A DNA stretch of 64,000 bases from Methylogaea oryzae (GCF_019669985.1 NZ_AP019782.1:488501-552500); one strand, 5' to 3'; numbered from the stretch's first letter, positions 55,237 to 64,000 are shown. Made by a program: numbers and translations. The notes: generated from the sequence alone by a model not told the origin.

Positions 55237-58200
55237 ATGTGCGGCATCGCGGGAATATATTCATTCGGCAGCCTGATAGCGGAAAAGGAAGATCAACTTA
55301 GGCTTGTCAATCGCATGACTGACCGCATGGTCCATCGGGGACCCGATGCGGACGGCGTTTGGGGTGACGACAAGGGGCGCTGTGTCTTGGGACATCGCCG
55401 CTTGTCGATTATTGATGTTTCCGACGCGGGCCGCCAACCCATGGGATGGAATGATGGTGAATGGGTAATTTCGTTTAACGGTGAAATATATAATTTTCTT
55501 GAGCTAAAAAGAGACCTCTCTGCTCAAGGGATATCGTTTCACGGTCGCACCGATACGGAAGTTTTACTGGCCGCGCTCGCTACTTGGGGCTTGGATACGC
55601 TCGCGCGGTTGGACGGTATGTTCGCTTTTGCGGCCTTCCATCAGCCGTCCGGCGAGCTTATTTTGGCGCGTGACCCGTTCGGGGAAAAGCCGCTTTATTA
55701 CATGCAGTGTCAGGGCGGAGCTATTGCATTCGCGTCGGAGTTGCAGTGCTTGGAGGAAGTTCCCGGTTTTAGCGGCGACGTAAGCGCGGATGCGCTGGCG
55801 GAATTGCTGATGTTTCAGTATGTCGGGGCTCCTCGCAGTATCTACCGTGACGTGCACAAGCTTCCTCCCGGTCATTGGATGAGAATCAAGGAAGGTAAGT
55901 CCCCGGAAATTCAACGTTATTTCCAATTCTCCCCGGGGTCTTCCGGGTTCAGCACCTCCTCAAGGGAGGTACTCGCGGACGAACTCGAAGACATACTGGT
56001 GCGGAGTTTGCAGCGTCGATTGATTGCCGACGTGCCTTTGGGAGCGTTTCTTTCCGGCGGGGTCGATTCTTCGACGGTTTGTGCGTTGGCGCGTCGAAAG
56101 CTGGGTGTACCGTTGCAGACGTTCTCCATCGGATTCGAAGGGGCTGATGAAAGTGAGCATGAAATCGCCCGGCTTTTCGCGAAACATCTGGGGACGGAGC
56201 ATCGCGATCAAATATTAATGCCTTCGGCAACGGATTTTCTTGAGCACTCCGGTAAATACCTGGACGAGCCTAATGCGGACAGTTCCTGTCTCCCAACCTA
56301 TCTGTTGTCGCAATTCGCACGTCAGTATGTAACTGTCGCATTGTCGGGCGACGGCGGTGATGAGTTGTTCGGCGGTTATGGACGTTATTTTGAAACCCTC
56401 AGAGACGAACTCGACAATCGCACGCTTTATCACGACTCTAATTGGCATCCAGGGCGAGCCTATTATTCGAACCGGATCTTAATTTTTACTCCTGAACAGT
56501 TAAATCGTCTGATTGGATTGGTTCCGGAAGGGGCTGCTAAACATTTAAATCGTCTAAGGGGGGAGATCGATACTAACGATGTGCCGCTACTTTGCAGGTT
56601 GAGGGCGTCCGATACGGAAAACTACATGCCTGGCGCAGTGCTTCCGAAAGTCGATCGCATGAGCATGCAGCATTCGTTGGAGGTTCGCACGCCTTTTCTG
56701 AATGTCGAGTTGGCGCGATTCGCAGAACGCCTTCCGGTCGAATATTTGACGAAGAATCACCAGGGAAAATTATTATTAAAGGAAATCGCCTATCGGTATC
56801 TCCCGCGCGACATTATCGATATGCCGAAGAAAGGTTTCGGTCTGCCCCTGACGGCACATTGGGGAAAACCCGCCATGATTCAGGCCTTGAGTTCGGCGCT
56901 TAGCCCGGAAAGTAAGTTGGGCTCTTGGTTGGGCGAGAAACGCGCGCGCGCATTTGTTGACCAGCAGAGCAGCGCGGACGGATTCTCCTTGTATCAAGTT
57001 TGGGGCGTGGTGATGTTGGAGAGATGGTTGCGCGACCGCCCGGCCAAACTTCCCGAATACGATACGTTGAAAGGAGCGGTATGTATTGGCGGTGATTTAG
57101 TGGACTCCCAAGAGCCGCCTCGCGTACGCTATTTCGAGTGGTTGTCGCCCGCTGTTTTACTGGTCAGTCCTCCGGTGCGTTACCGGGAGGACGTTTCCCA
57201 TGCGCGGCAAGTCGTCGGCTGGCACATGCAAATTCTGTTGACTTTGCTGTTGAATAAAATCGAACAGGAAGGCGAAGGGCGATGTGTGCAACAGCAATCG
57301 ACGTTATTTGGATATATTGATGGCACCCAGGATATTGTTAACGGATTACGTCTGGCCGGCATCGAAATTTCCGGGTCAACGATAATTGTTGGTGATGAAG
57401 ACGGTTCGCAAATTACCCCCGAGTTTATTCGGCAGGCACGGGTTTGCAAAGTTGCGTCTTTGGTGGCGATTAACAAGTGTCTGCCGAAGGGTGTATTCCT
57501 GCGTTATAAGTTCCGTTATTTCGGGGCCGTCGAAAAACTAGTCTGCGCTTTGCGATTAAGATACCGCGCCATAGCGGAGTGGTCAGCGGATCAGGTTGGT
57601 GCGTGGGATAACAAGGCTAGCTATATCGCGGGCGGTTTTTTGGCGATTGCCGATGATCAGGATAGGGAATTGTCTGCGGAATATATTCTACTCGAAGACC
57701 TAAGAGTTTTGCCGCCCGTCCCTACGTCTCACGAGGAGATAGAGGCGCTGGGGGGCGGGCGATATTCGGTTTGGAATCGGCACGTTATTTATTCACAATC
57801 AAACCTGCCCGCGCCGTGGATAGCGCGTTTCTTTCCAAAGTATTGTTTGGTGCCTCGTACGGAAGAAACAGAAAAACTGTTGCAGGTTTCGCAGGAGAGC
57901 TTTGTCGTCAATTCGAACGGGACATTTCAGGACGCGTTGGGGCGTTTGGTCGAAGCGGCTAACCGTTCGCCAGCCTATGTTCCGGAGACTAAAACGCTGG
58001 TTCTGTATACGCACGGTCTTTCGTCCGGAGGGGCTGAAAGACAGTGGTGCAATCTTGCATTGGGACTGGCTGAAATTGGCGAGCCGGTGACGGTTGTGGT
58101 GGATTCCCTAGAAGGTGCTTCGTCACACTATTTGCCGAATTTGGAAAGCGGTGGCGTTCATGTGATTTCTTTGCGGGACGTATGCTTGGAGGAGGCCGCA

Positions 58201-59172
58201 AGGATGATACCTTCAGATCCCGGCTTGATCGCGCTTGTGGACCCTGTCAAATCCGAAATCGGGCTTGAGGTAATGCGCCTGGCGTCGGTATTGGATAACC
58301 TTAAGCCGTACGCGGTGGTGTCCCAACTAGATCGTTCCAATATTGTGGGAACCGTCGCTGCTTTACTCGTTAATGCGCCTAAGGCCGTGATTTCGTTCAG
58401 AAACTACAATCCGACCAATTTTTCTTATTTGGATACCCCGTGGTTTTTACCGGCCTATCAAACCTTGGTTCGGGCAAACAGGCTAGTCGTCACCGGCAAT
58501 TCCGTCGCGGGCAACGTCGACTATGCGAATTGGATCGGGATAGACGCCGATAGCGTGCGCTTATTGAAAAATTCGGCCGATAGGGACGAATTCGTCAGGC
58601 CCGATGAAAAGGCGGTTGACGCCATACGAAATGAACTGAAACTGACCGACCAGGATTCGGTGATCCTTGGCATCTTCCGGTTTTCGGAGGAGAAGGATCC
58701 CGTCGGCTTTATAAAAACCTGCGCTGGTGTCATTTCCAAGCTAAGCAACGTCAAGGTACTCCTCGTCGGCGAAGGCGCGATGCGGGACACCATGGAGGCC
58801 GAGGCCCGCAGCGCCGGCATCGGCGATAACGTCAAGTTTCTGGGGCGCAGAAGCGATATTCCTGCGCTTCTGAGCGTATCCACGCTGCTGCTATTGACCT
58901 CCCTGAAGGAGGGCACGCCGAATGTCGTTGTCGAAGCGAAATGTTTGGGGGTTCCCGTCGTCGCGACGGACACGGGGGCGGTGAGCGAGTTGATCGAACA
59001 TGGTGTCAATGGGTTCGTCGCACCGGTGAGGGACGTGGAAAAACTGGTCACGCATTGCGTGGCGATACTTGAAAATCCGGCATTGCGAAAAACATTGAGC
59101 GATGCATTGTTGAACTCCTCCGTTTTCTTCTCGAAAAAAGAAAAGGCGCAGTTGTTGCTGAGTTATTTGTGA
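55237..59172 (+). CDS. Fusion of AsnB-type amidotransferase with a GT4 glycosyltransferase
   Basis: A continuous 1311-residue frame. Residues 1-600 are an AsnB enzyme: nucleophile C2, PP-loop SGGVDSS (273-279), and ALSGDGGDELFGGYGRYF. Residues about 610-815 match nothing I know. Residues 818-856 hold a short module (LLEDLRVLPP ... GGGRYSVW) also found in two downstream proteins. Residues about 920-1311 are a GT4 glycosyltransferase, with GGAERQ (931-936) and the E-x7-E pair E1225/E1233 in KEGTPNVVVEAKCLG. I know no standard protein of this form. It would couple amidation of a sugar acid to glycosyl transfer. The ATG at 55237 is fixed by the Met-Cys requirement of the glutaminase. Confidence 0.9.
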   Translation: MCGIAGIYSFGSLIAEKEDQLRLVNRMTDRMVHRGPDADGVWGDDKGRCVLGHRRLSIIDVSDAGRQPMGWNDGEWVISFNGEIYNFLELKRDLSAQGISFHGRTDTEVLLAALATWGLDTLARLDGMFAFAAFHQPSGELILARDPFGEKPLYYMQCQGGAIAFASELQCLEEVPGFSGDVSADALAELLMFQYVGAPRSIYRDVHKLPPGHWMRIKEGKSPEIQRYFQFSPGSSGFSTSSREVLADELEDILVRSLQRRLIADVPLGAFLSGGVDSSTVCALARRKLGVPLQTFSIGFEGADESEHEIARLFAKHLGTEHRDQILMPSATDFLEHSGKYLDEPNADSSCLPTYLLSQFARQYVTVALSGDGGDELFGGYGRYFETLRDELDNRTLYHDSNWHPGRAYYSNRILIFTPEQLNRLIGLVPEGAAKHLNRLRGEIDTNDVPLLCRLRASDTENYMPGAVLPKVDRMSMQHSLEVRTPFLNVELARFAERLPVEYLTKNHQGKLLLKEIAYRYLPRDIIDMPKKGFGLPLTAHWGKPAMIQALSSALSPESKLGSWLGEKRARAFVDQQSSADGFSLYQVWGVVMLERWLRDRPAKLPEYDTLKGAVCIGGDLVDSQEPPRVRYFEWLSPAVLLVSPPVRYREDVSHARQVVGWHMQILLTLLLNKIEQEGEGRCVQQQSTLFGYIDGTQDIVNGLRLAGIEISGSTIIVGDEDGSQITPEFIRQARVCKVASLVAINKCLPKGVFLRYKFRYFGAVEKLVCALRLRYRAIAEWSADQVGAWDNKASYIAGGFLAIADDQDRELSAEYILLEDLRVLPPVPTSHEEIEALGGGRYSVWNRHVIYSQSNLPAPWIARFFPKYCLVPRTEETEKLLQVSQESFVVNSNGTFQDALGRLVEAANRSPAYVPETKTLVLYTHGLSSGGAERQWCNLALGLAEIGEPVTVVVDSLEGASSHYLPNLESGGVHVISLRDVCLEEAARMIPSDPGLIALVDPVKSEIGLEVMRLASVLDNLKPYAVVSQLDRSNIVGTVAALLVNAPKAVISFRNYNPTNFSYLDTPWFLPAYQTLVRANRLVVTGNSVAGNVDYANWIGIDADSVRLLKNSADRDEFVRPDEKAVDAIRNELKLTDQDSVILGIFRFSEEKDPVGFIKTCAGVISKLSNVKVLLVGEGAMRDTMEAEARSAGIGDNVKFLGRRSDIPALLSVSTLLLLTSLKEGTPNVVVEAKCLGVPVVATDTGAVSELIEHGVNGFVAPVRDVEKLVTHCVAILENPALRKTLSDALLNSSVFFSKKEKAQLLLSYL

Positions 59173-59188
59173 AAATTGGGGAAGCGAT

Positions 59189-59647
59189 ATGAAAAATGAA
59201 CTGCATATGGATAAGTCGGACGGTTCGTTAGGTATTATCGAGCTGGTTGTATCGATATACTTGGCGGCGGTCGCCTTTTTCCTTGTCATGTCACGCAAAA
59301 TAGCGGCGCCTTCGTTCACTGCGGTGGTCGCCGGGCAGTTTAGGCGCCCTTACGAAGGCGTCCTGCGCGATATCCGTAAAGACGATGGCTTTTGCTGGGT
59401 GTCGCCGGTGCCGGAGTACATTTTGTCCGATAGGGATAATCACTCGTCCTTGGTTGTTTTCGAGAATGGGGTCCCGTTGCCCACCGCCCACGTGAATCAC
59501 GGCGAGATCCGGCTTCACGGAAAAGGGCGGTATTCCCACTGGGGCGAGTTTGTTTATTTTTCCACGACGGACAATACAAGCCCGCTGGAAAATGGCCGTG
59601 AATATAGCGTGAAAGAAATTCGAGGGGCGGGCAATGTTTCAAAATAA
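59189..59647 (+). CDS. Small membrane-anchored protein bearing the G-x-GRYSHW module
   Basis: A 152-residue protein of no known family. One membrane helix (LGIIELVVSIYLAAVAFFLV, about 14-33) is followed by an outside or inside domain. Residues about 88-140 carry VVFENGVPLPTAHVNHGEIR, then GKGRYSHWGEFVYFSTTDN and NGREY. The same pattern recurs in the neighbouring fusion and SGNH proteins. A GGGGAAGCG ribosome site precedes the ATG. It overlaps the next gene by 14 bp. Function unknown; a scaffold or glycan-contacting role is a guess. Confidence 0.7.
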   Translation: MKNELHMDKSDGSLGIIELVVSIYLAAVAFFLVMSRKIAAPSFTAVVAGQFRRPYEGVLRDIRKDDGFCWVSPVPEYILSDRDNHSSLVVFENGVPLPTAHVNHGEIRLHGKGRYSHWGEFVYFSTTDNTSPLENGREYSVKEIRGAGNVSK

Positions 59648-60557
59648 TCTTGCGTATAAGGCCGTCGCGCCGTTTCTTGTCGATCCGAAAACCAAAGAGC
59701 CGTTGAAACTCGAGGCAGACGGCTTTGTTTCCAAGTCCGGCGCTTACGAGATTTTGCGAAATATTCCGCGCTTCGTTAGCAGCGATAATTACGTTCGCTC
59801 ATTCAGTTTGGAGTGGAACACTCACAACCAGACGCAGCTGGATATCTTTCGCAACGACAAGTCTTCCGAAAGCCAATTTGTGCAAAAGACGGGCTTTACA
59901 CCTGAAAAGCTTAAGGGCGCTTTGGTGCTCGATGCAGGTGTCGGCGCGGGGCGGTATTGCGACATTGCCAGCCGCTGGGGCGCAAATGTGGTCGGCGTTG
60001 ACCTTAGTTTTGCCGTCGAGTCGTCCTCGGTAACCTTCCAGGACAGAAGTAACGTCTGGATTGCGCAGGCGGATATCGGCAATCTTCCGTTTGCCCCGGG
60101 AACTTTTGATTACATATTTTCCATCGGCGTGCTGCATCATACGCCGGACACCAAGCTTTATTTTCAACGGCTGGTTCCTTTGCTTAAGCCGGGCGGAAGA
60201 ATCTCGATCTGGGTTTATCCGAATACGCCGGATTATGTGGTTCGGGCCGCCTGGATTCCTTTCGTCAATAAGATACCCAGCCGTTGGTATTATAGCTGGT
60301 GTCGCTGGTTCGTGCCGTTTGCGGCGCGCAACAAAAATAACCCTTATATCAGGTGGATATCCAAGGCGTTTCCATTCTCCGATCAGGGGTTGGGCATCGA
60401 GAACGACATACTCGATACGTATGACGGATATTCGCCCACCTATCACGGGGTTCACTCGCCGGAAGAGGTGATGGGGTGGTTTCAGGAATCCGGGTTGGTG
60501 GATATATCGCAGCCCAGCGATTGGCTGACGTGCGTCACCGGCGTCAAGCCGGCTTGA
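59634..60557 (+). CDS. Class I SAM methyltransferase with Trm112-like N-terminus
   Basis: A 307-residue enzyme. The N-terminal 45 residues (APFLVDPKTKEPLKLEADGF) resemble the Trm112-type zinc-ribbon fold that often precedes such domains, though here without the cysteines. Motif I is VLDAGVGAGRYCDIASRW; later motifs are FDYIFSIGVLHHTPDT and LKPGGRISIWVYPNT. A long C-terminal insert with aromatic helices follows. It overlaps the small module protein by 14 bp, so they are coexpressed. Probable acceptor: a sugar in the locus product. Confidence 0.85.
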   Translation: MFQNNLAYKAVAPFLVDPKTKEPLKLEADGFVSKSGAYEILRNIPRFVSSDNYVRSFSLEWNTHNQTQLDIFRNDKSSESQFVQKTGFTPEKLKGALVLDAGVGAGRYCDIASRWGANVVGVDLSFAVESSSVTFQDRSNVWIAQADIGNLPFAPGTFDYIFSIGVLHHTPDTKLYFQRLVPLLKPGGRISIWVYPNTPDYVVRAAWIPFVNKIPSRWYYSWCRWFVPFAARNKNNPYIRWISKAFPFSDQGLGIENDILDTYDGYSPTYHGVHSPEEVMGWFQESGLVDISQPSDWLTCVTGVKPA

Positions 60558-60639
60558 GTATTGACGCAAACGCGCTTTTTGCCGCGGTCGCCGGGTATAG
60601 GGGCGATTTATCAGGCTTACTATTGAGTAGAGATTTGTA

Positions 60640-62487
60640 ATGTTTCAAAAGTTGCGGGCCGAGCTAGGACCCATACGCGCAATTACTTGGTTGCAGATGA
60701 AAAGGCCGATACCGATCCTTCCGCTACGTGGTTTGGCTTATTTCGGTTATGCATTGCTGGGACTGGGCCTGATTGCGCTGGTAGCCGATCGGGTTTTGGA
60801 CTATTGGGCGGCCCAGGGCAAGATTTTGTCTCAGACTTGGGTCGCTGAGGACAATTTGATTAATCGCGAAAACTATAAGAAAAACCTGAGTAGCGCCCGT
60901 AATCCACTGGTTCATACGGCCGGTATGCCGTTGCCCAGGACCGAGGCCGGCCGGCGACGCATATTGGTCGTCGGCGATTCGTTTATTTGGGGGGACGGGT
61001 TAACCAATTTAAACATGACGTGGTGGCGGCAGCTGCAGTGGGACCTGGAGCGGCGCGGGTTTCACGACGTCGATGTCGTGGCGGCGGGCATCAGCGGCGC
61101 TTCCACGCAAGACCAACTGGAGTGGCTTTCCAAAGACAATTTGTTGGGGAGCGTTAAGCCGGACGTTGTGGTTTTCGGATATGTTACCAACGACGCTGAC
61201 ATGAAAGACGCTTCAGGCGAACGATTAGTTAAACAGTTCGTGCCAAGTCACGCTGCGGATAGTAACGCCACGTTGAGCTATCTTGGTGATTACTTCCCGT
61301 CTCTCGCGTTTCAGCTGGCTGATCGTGTTCGTAAAAAACAAGAGTCGACCGGCAAGGAAACGGAAGGCTATTCCTACAATACATGGGAACTGAAGATTCT
61401 TGAAGGGCAGAACTTTGCTCAGTACAAATCGCTGCTTGCTAAGTTACATGCGTTTTTCGATGAAGCCAAGGTGCCGATGTTCGTTGTCTCGACGCCTAAT
61501 TCTCCCAGTGCGGAAATGTTCGAGCCTAGATATTCGCCGATACGGACAGCGTTTTCCGAGGCCGGTATTGAGTTTCACGATTTTCTGCCCCCGTTCATCG
61601 CGTGTTGCGGAGGCGACGTGGGCAGTCAGCTGACCTGGGGGGTTAATCCGGCCAACGGGCATCCTGGCGCTCGAGCCACCCAGTTCTACGCGTCACAGGT
61701 GGCCGACGTTTTGGAAAAGAATTACCGCACATCACTAGGCAATAAACGGTTGTCCGCGGCGGATGATGTGCCGGCGATTAATGACTGGATGCCTGCGTCT
61801 TTGGCGCCGCGTTCCGTGGCCAAGTACTCGTGGGAGTTCGTGTGGCCGGAACGCGACACGCTCCTGCGCATGCCCGTCGGGGAGCCTCATGTAGCGCTTA
61901 ATTTTCAGCGGCCTGTATCCATTCGCGATATTCGCATCGCCGCACCCCTGGCTACCCGATTCAAGGTTTGGGCGATGATGCTTGACGACTCCGGCAATTA
62001 CGAAGGTCGAGATTACGTACTGTTGGGGGAAGGTTCGGGGGCGTCCTTGAGCTTGTCTTTGCAGGGTGAGTTGCAGAATAAGCGGATTACGTCGCTGCGC
62101 ATAACGGCCCAATTCGTCGAGGAACAACGATTCGAGTCCTCTACGATCTTGGAGCCGGGGAAAATTAGTCAATCGGAGGGGCTTTCGTTCGATTATCCGC
62201 TACCAATGAATGAGGACTCCGCCGATACGCAGGAATCGCCCAAGCGGTCTCCCTTTGTTCTGCTTGAGGATGGAAACTTTTTGCCGTTCCCACACGCGCT
62301 GCACGACGACATAAGGAAGTTGGGCAAAGGGCGGTATTCTCATTGGAAATCCGCGTTGATTTTCTCCAGTTCGGACGGGTCCGATCCGCGCAACAACGGC
62401 AGGCGTTATGTGTTCGCCAAGCCAGATGAAAGTGGGCGCACGGTTCGCGTGGATTTCGACTTCAATACTCCGGCGGTTCGGCTATGA
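60640..62487 (+). CDS. Membrane-anchored SGNH hydrolase-like protein with C-terminal GRYSHW module
   Basis: A 615-residue protein. One N-terminal membrane helix (about 30-50) leads to an SGNH fold, with the nucleophile in VVGDSFIWGDG (S114) and the His in NGHPGARATQ (H341). These domains in glycan loci act as acetyl transferases or esterases. A beta-rich domain (about 400-500) precedes the module at about 539-592, with LLEDGNFLPF, GKGRYSHWKSALIFSSSD and NGRRYVF. Its stop overlaps the carbamoyltransferase start as ATGA. It may alter or trim acyl groups on the exported glycan. Confidence 0.8.
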   Translation: MFQKLRAELGPIRAITWLQMKRPIPILPLRGLAYFGYALLGLGLIALVADRVLDYWAAQGKILSQTWVAEDNLINRENYKKNLSSARNPLVHTAGMPLPRTEAGRRRILVVGDSFIWGDGLTNLNMTWWRQLQWDLERRGFHDVDVVAAGISGASTQDQLEWLSKDNLLGSVKPDVVVFGYVTNDADMKDASGERLVKQFVPSHAADSNATLSYLGDYFPSLAFQLADRVRKKQESTGKETEGYSYNTWELKILEGQNFAQYKSLLAKLHAFFDEAKVPMFVVSTPNSPSAEMFEPRYSPIRTAFSEAGIEFHDFLPPFIACCGGDVGSQLTWGVNPANGHPGARATQFYASQVADVLEKNYRTSLGNKRLSAADDVPAINDWMPASLAPRSVAKYSWEFVWPERDTLLRMPVGEPHVALNFQRPVSIRDIRIAAPLATRFKVWAMMLDDSGNYEGRDYVLLGEGSGASLSLSLQGELQNKRITSLRITAQFVEEQRFESSTILEPGKISQSEGLSFDYPLPMNEDSADTQESPKRSPFVLLEDGNFLPFPHALHDDIRKLGKGRYSHWKSALIFSSSDGSDPRNNGRRYVFAKPDESGRTVRVDFDFNTPAVRL

Positions 62488-64000
62488 CAACGATTCTGGG
62501 AATTTCCGCTTTTTACCACGACGCCGCAGCAGCAATCGTCCGTGACGGCAAAATCATCGCCGCAGCCCAAGAAGAGCGCTTCACACGGAAGAAAGGCGAT
62601 TCGTCGTTTCCGGCGCACGCCATCGATTATTGCCTGCGGGCCGCCGGCATCGACGAGTCCGAGATAGACCATGTGGTGTTTTACGAGCACCCGCTGACCC
62701 ACTTCGAGCGGTTGATGACCGTTTACCATCTGTCGGCGCCTCACAGCCTCAAGAGTTATTTGGAGGCGTTTCCGACTTGGTTGACCAATAAGTTATGGAC
62801 CGACCGGGTGATCGCGCGCGAACTGGACTGGAAGAAGCCGATTCAGTTTTGCGATCACCATTTGTCGCATGCGGCAGCGGCGTTCTATCCGTCTCCGTTC
62901 GAGGAGGCGGCGATTTTGACCATCGACGGCGTCGGCGAGTGGTCCACTACTACCTACGGGATGGGAAGGGGGAATCATATCGAGTTGTTGAAGGAGATTC
63001 GGTTTCCCAACTCGGTGGGCTTGTTGTATTCGGCGTTCACTTTTTTCACCGGCTTTAAAATCAATAGCGGCGAATATAAGTTGATGGGGCTGGCCCCTTA
63101 CGGCAAGACCAAATACGTCGATCTTATATTCGATAAATTGATTAATGTCGGGGAGGACGGCTCGGTTCAGTTGAACCAGCGCTATTTCGACTACGTCGGC
63201 GGTCTTGCCATGACCAACGCCGCCTTTGCCGAACTTTTCGGCGGAGCCCCTCGGGAGCCGGAGTCCGAGATCACGCAGCGAGAGATGGATATTGCCGCCA
63301 GCATCCAGGCGGTACTGAACGAGATCGTCCTCAAAATGGCCCGTCATGTGAAGGCGGAGACCGGTGCCAAAAATCTGGTGCTCGCCGGCGGCGTGGCGCT
63401 TAACGTCGTGTCCACCGGCTTGCTGTCTCGCCAGGGGATTTTCGACGAAATCTGGATACAGCCGGCCGCCGGGGATTCCGGCAGCAGTTTGGGGGCGGCG
63501 CTATGGTATTGGCACCAGCGGTTGGGAAATAAACGCGTTGTCGAGAAACCGGACGGGATGCAGGGTTCCTTTCTCGGTCCCGCTATTCTTCCGGAATCGG
63601 AAGCGGATGACCGTGTTCTCGAAAAGCTGGGCGCGGTGTGGGAGTCGCTGCCGGAGCAGCAGCTACAGGAGCGAATGGCGCAGCTGATTGCCGAGGGAAA
63701 AGTGGTCGCCGTGGCTCGGGGCCGCATGGAATGGGGGCCTCGCGCCCTGGGCGCGCGTTCGATTCTGGGGGACGCCCGTTCGCCCAAAATGCAGACGCAT
63801 ATGAACATCAAGATCAAGTTCCGCGAGAGCTTCCGTCCGTTCGCGCCGATGGTTCTTGCGGAGGACGCCACCACATACTTCGACATCACGCAGGAAAGCC
63901 CCTATATGCTGTTGGCTTATCCGGTGCGCGATGAGCAACGCATTTCGCTCACCGAGGAACAGCGGAAGTTGTGGGGCATCGATCTATTGAACGTGCCGCG
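62484..64000 (+). CDS. Carbamoyltransferase of the NodU/CmcH family, C-terminal end cut by window
   Basis: The first 505 codons of an O-carbamoyltransferase that moves a carbamoyl group from carbamoyl phosphate, via carbamoyl-AMP, to a sugar hydroxyl. The N-terminus ILGISAFYHDAAAAIVRDG and the metal-binding HHLSHAAAAFYPS are the Kae1-like half. LVLAGGVALNV and the C-domain motif EWGPRALGARSILGDAR are the family signature. It begins with an ATGA overlap with the SGNH gene. The frame is open to base 64000. The acceptor is probably a sugar in this locus. Confidence 0.94.
   Translation, partial: MTTILGISAFYHDAAAAIVRDGKIIAAAQEERFTRKKGDSSFPAHAIDYCLRAAGIDESEIDHVVFYEHPLTHFERLMTVYHLSAPHSLKSYLEAFPTWLTNKLWTDRVIARELDWKKPIQFCDHHLSHAAAAFYPSPFEEAAILTIDGVGEWSTTTYGMGRGNHIELLKEIRFPNSVGLLYSAFTFFTGFKINSGEYKLMGLAPYGKTKYVDLIFDKLINVGEDGSVQLNQRYFDYVGGLAMTNAAFAELFGGAPREPESEITQREMDIAASIQAVLNEIVLKMARHVKAETGAKNLVLAGGVALNVVSTGLLSRQGIFDEIWIQPAAGDSGSSLGAALWYWHQRLGNKRVVEKPDGMQGSFLGPAILPESEADDRVLEKLGAVWESLPEQQLQERMAQLIAEGKVVAVARGRMEWGPRALGARSILGDARSPKMQTHMNIKIKFRESFRPFAPMVLAEDATTYFDITQESPYMLLAYPVRDEQRISLTEEQRKLWGIDLLNVP

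Overview
The window looks like a chromosomal segment of a GC-rich gammaproteobacterium. The block gcvR-bcp / dapA-bamC is the gammaproteobacterial arrangement, and tex, purL, ispH, hslR, rraA and argG all encode gammaproteobacterial-type proteins. A methylotroph or sulfur-oxidiser relative is possible, but nothing in the window fixes the genus. No rRNA, tRNA, CRISPR array or intact insertion sequence was seen.

Region 1 (1-11.4 kb) is housekeeping: a truncated tex, bcp and gcvR on the minus strand, then dapA, bamC, purL, an Hsp20 chaperone, rraA, a PduO-type cobalamin adenosyltransferase, ispH, a rhodanese and hslR on the plus strand.

Region 2 (11.5-28.8 kb) is a minus-strand sensory island: an orphan membrane protein, a bacteriohemerythrin, a PAS-GGDEF-EAL protein with a C-terminal zinc-binding CZB domain, an Aer-like chemoreceptor, an HD-GYP protein whose receiver domain lacks the phosphoacceptor Asp, a globin-coupled diguanylate cyclase, a large multi-PAS hybrid kinase, a REC-PAS-GGDEF cyclase, a NarL-type regulator and a five-PAS NarX-like kinase. 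Together they suggest that oxygen, redox and zinc signals are channelled into cyclic-di-GMP turnover and taxis.

Region 3 (28.9-35 kb) returns to housekeeping genes: argG, an esterase, small membrane proteins, an AlkA-family glycosylase and a YyaL-type thioredoxin-domain protein.

Region 4 (35 kb to the right edge) is a cell-surface glycan locus. The set rfbB-A-C-D makes dTDP-L-rhamnose and is translationally coupled to a cysC-like APS kinase. An EPS-associated MarR-type regulator follows, then a Wzm/Wzt ABC exporter whose ATPase carries a C-terminal glycan-recognition domain. Downstream lies an unusual tailoring set: two tandem radical SAM/SPASM enzymes, an AsnB-type amidotransferase, three methyltransferases, an FAD oxidoreductase, a tightly overlapping M20 hydrolase-WbqC-sugar dehydratase-DegT aminotransferase operon, a glycosyltransferase, a 1311-residue fusion of an AsnB amidotransferase to a GT4 glycosyltransferase, an SGNH hydrolase-like membrane protein and a NodU/CmcH carbamoyltransferase cut by the window end. 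From about 40 kb much of this DNA is visibly richer in A/T than the left half, suggesting lateral acquisition.

The most novel observation is a short module of about 40-55 residues, with a G-x-G-R-Y-S-x-W core, that occurs in three different proteins of this locus: inside the AsnB-GT4 fusion, in a small membrane-anchored protein, and at the C-terminus of the SGNH protein. It may mark a glycan-binding or complex-forming part for this surface polymer.
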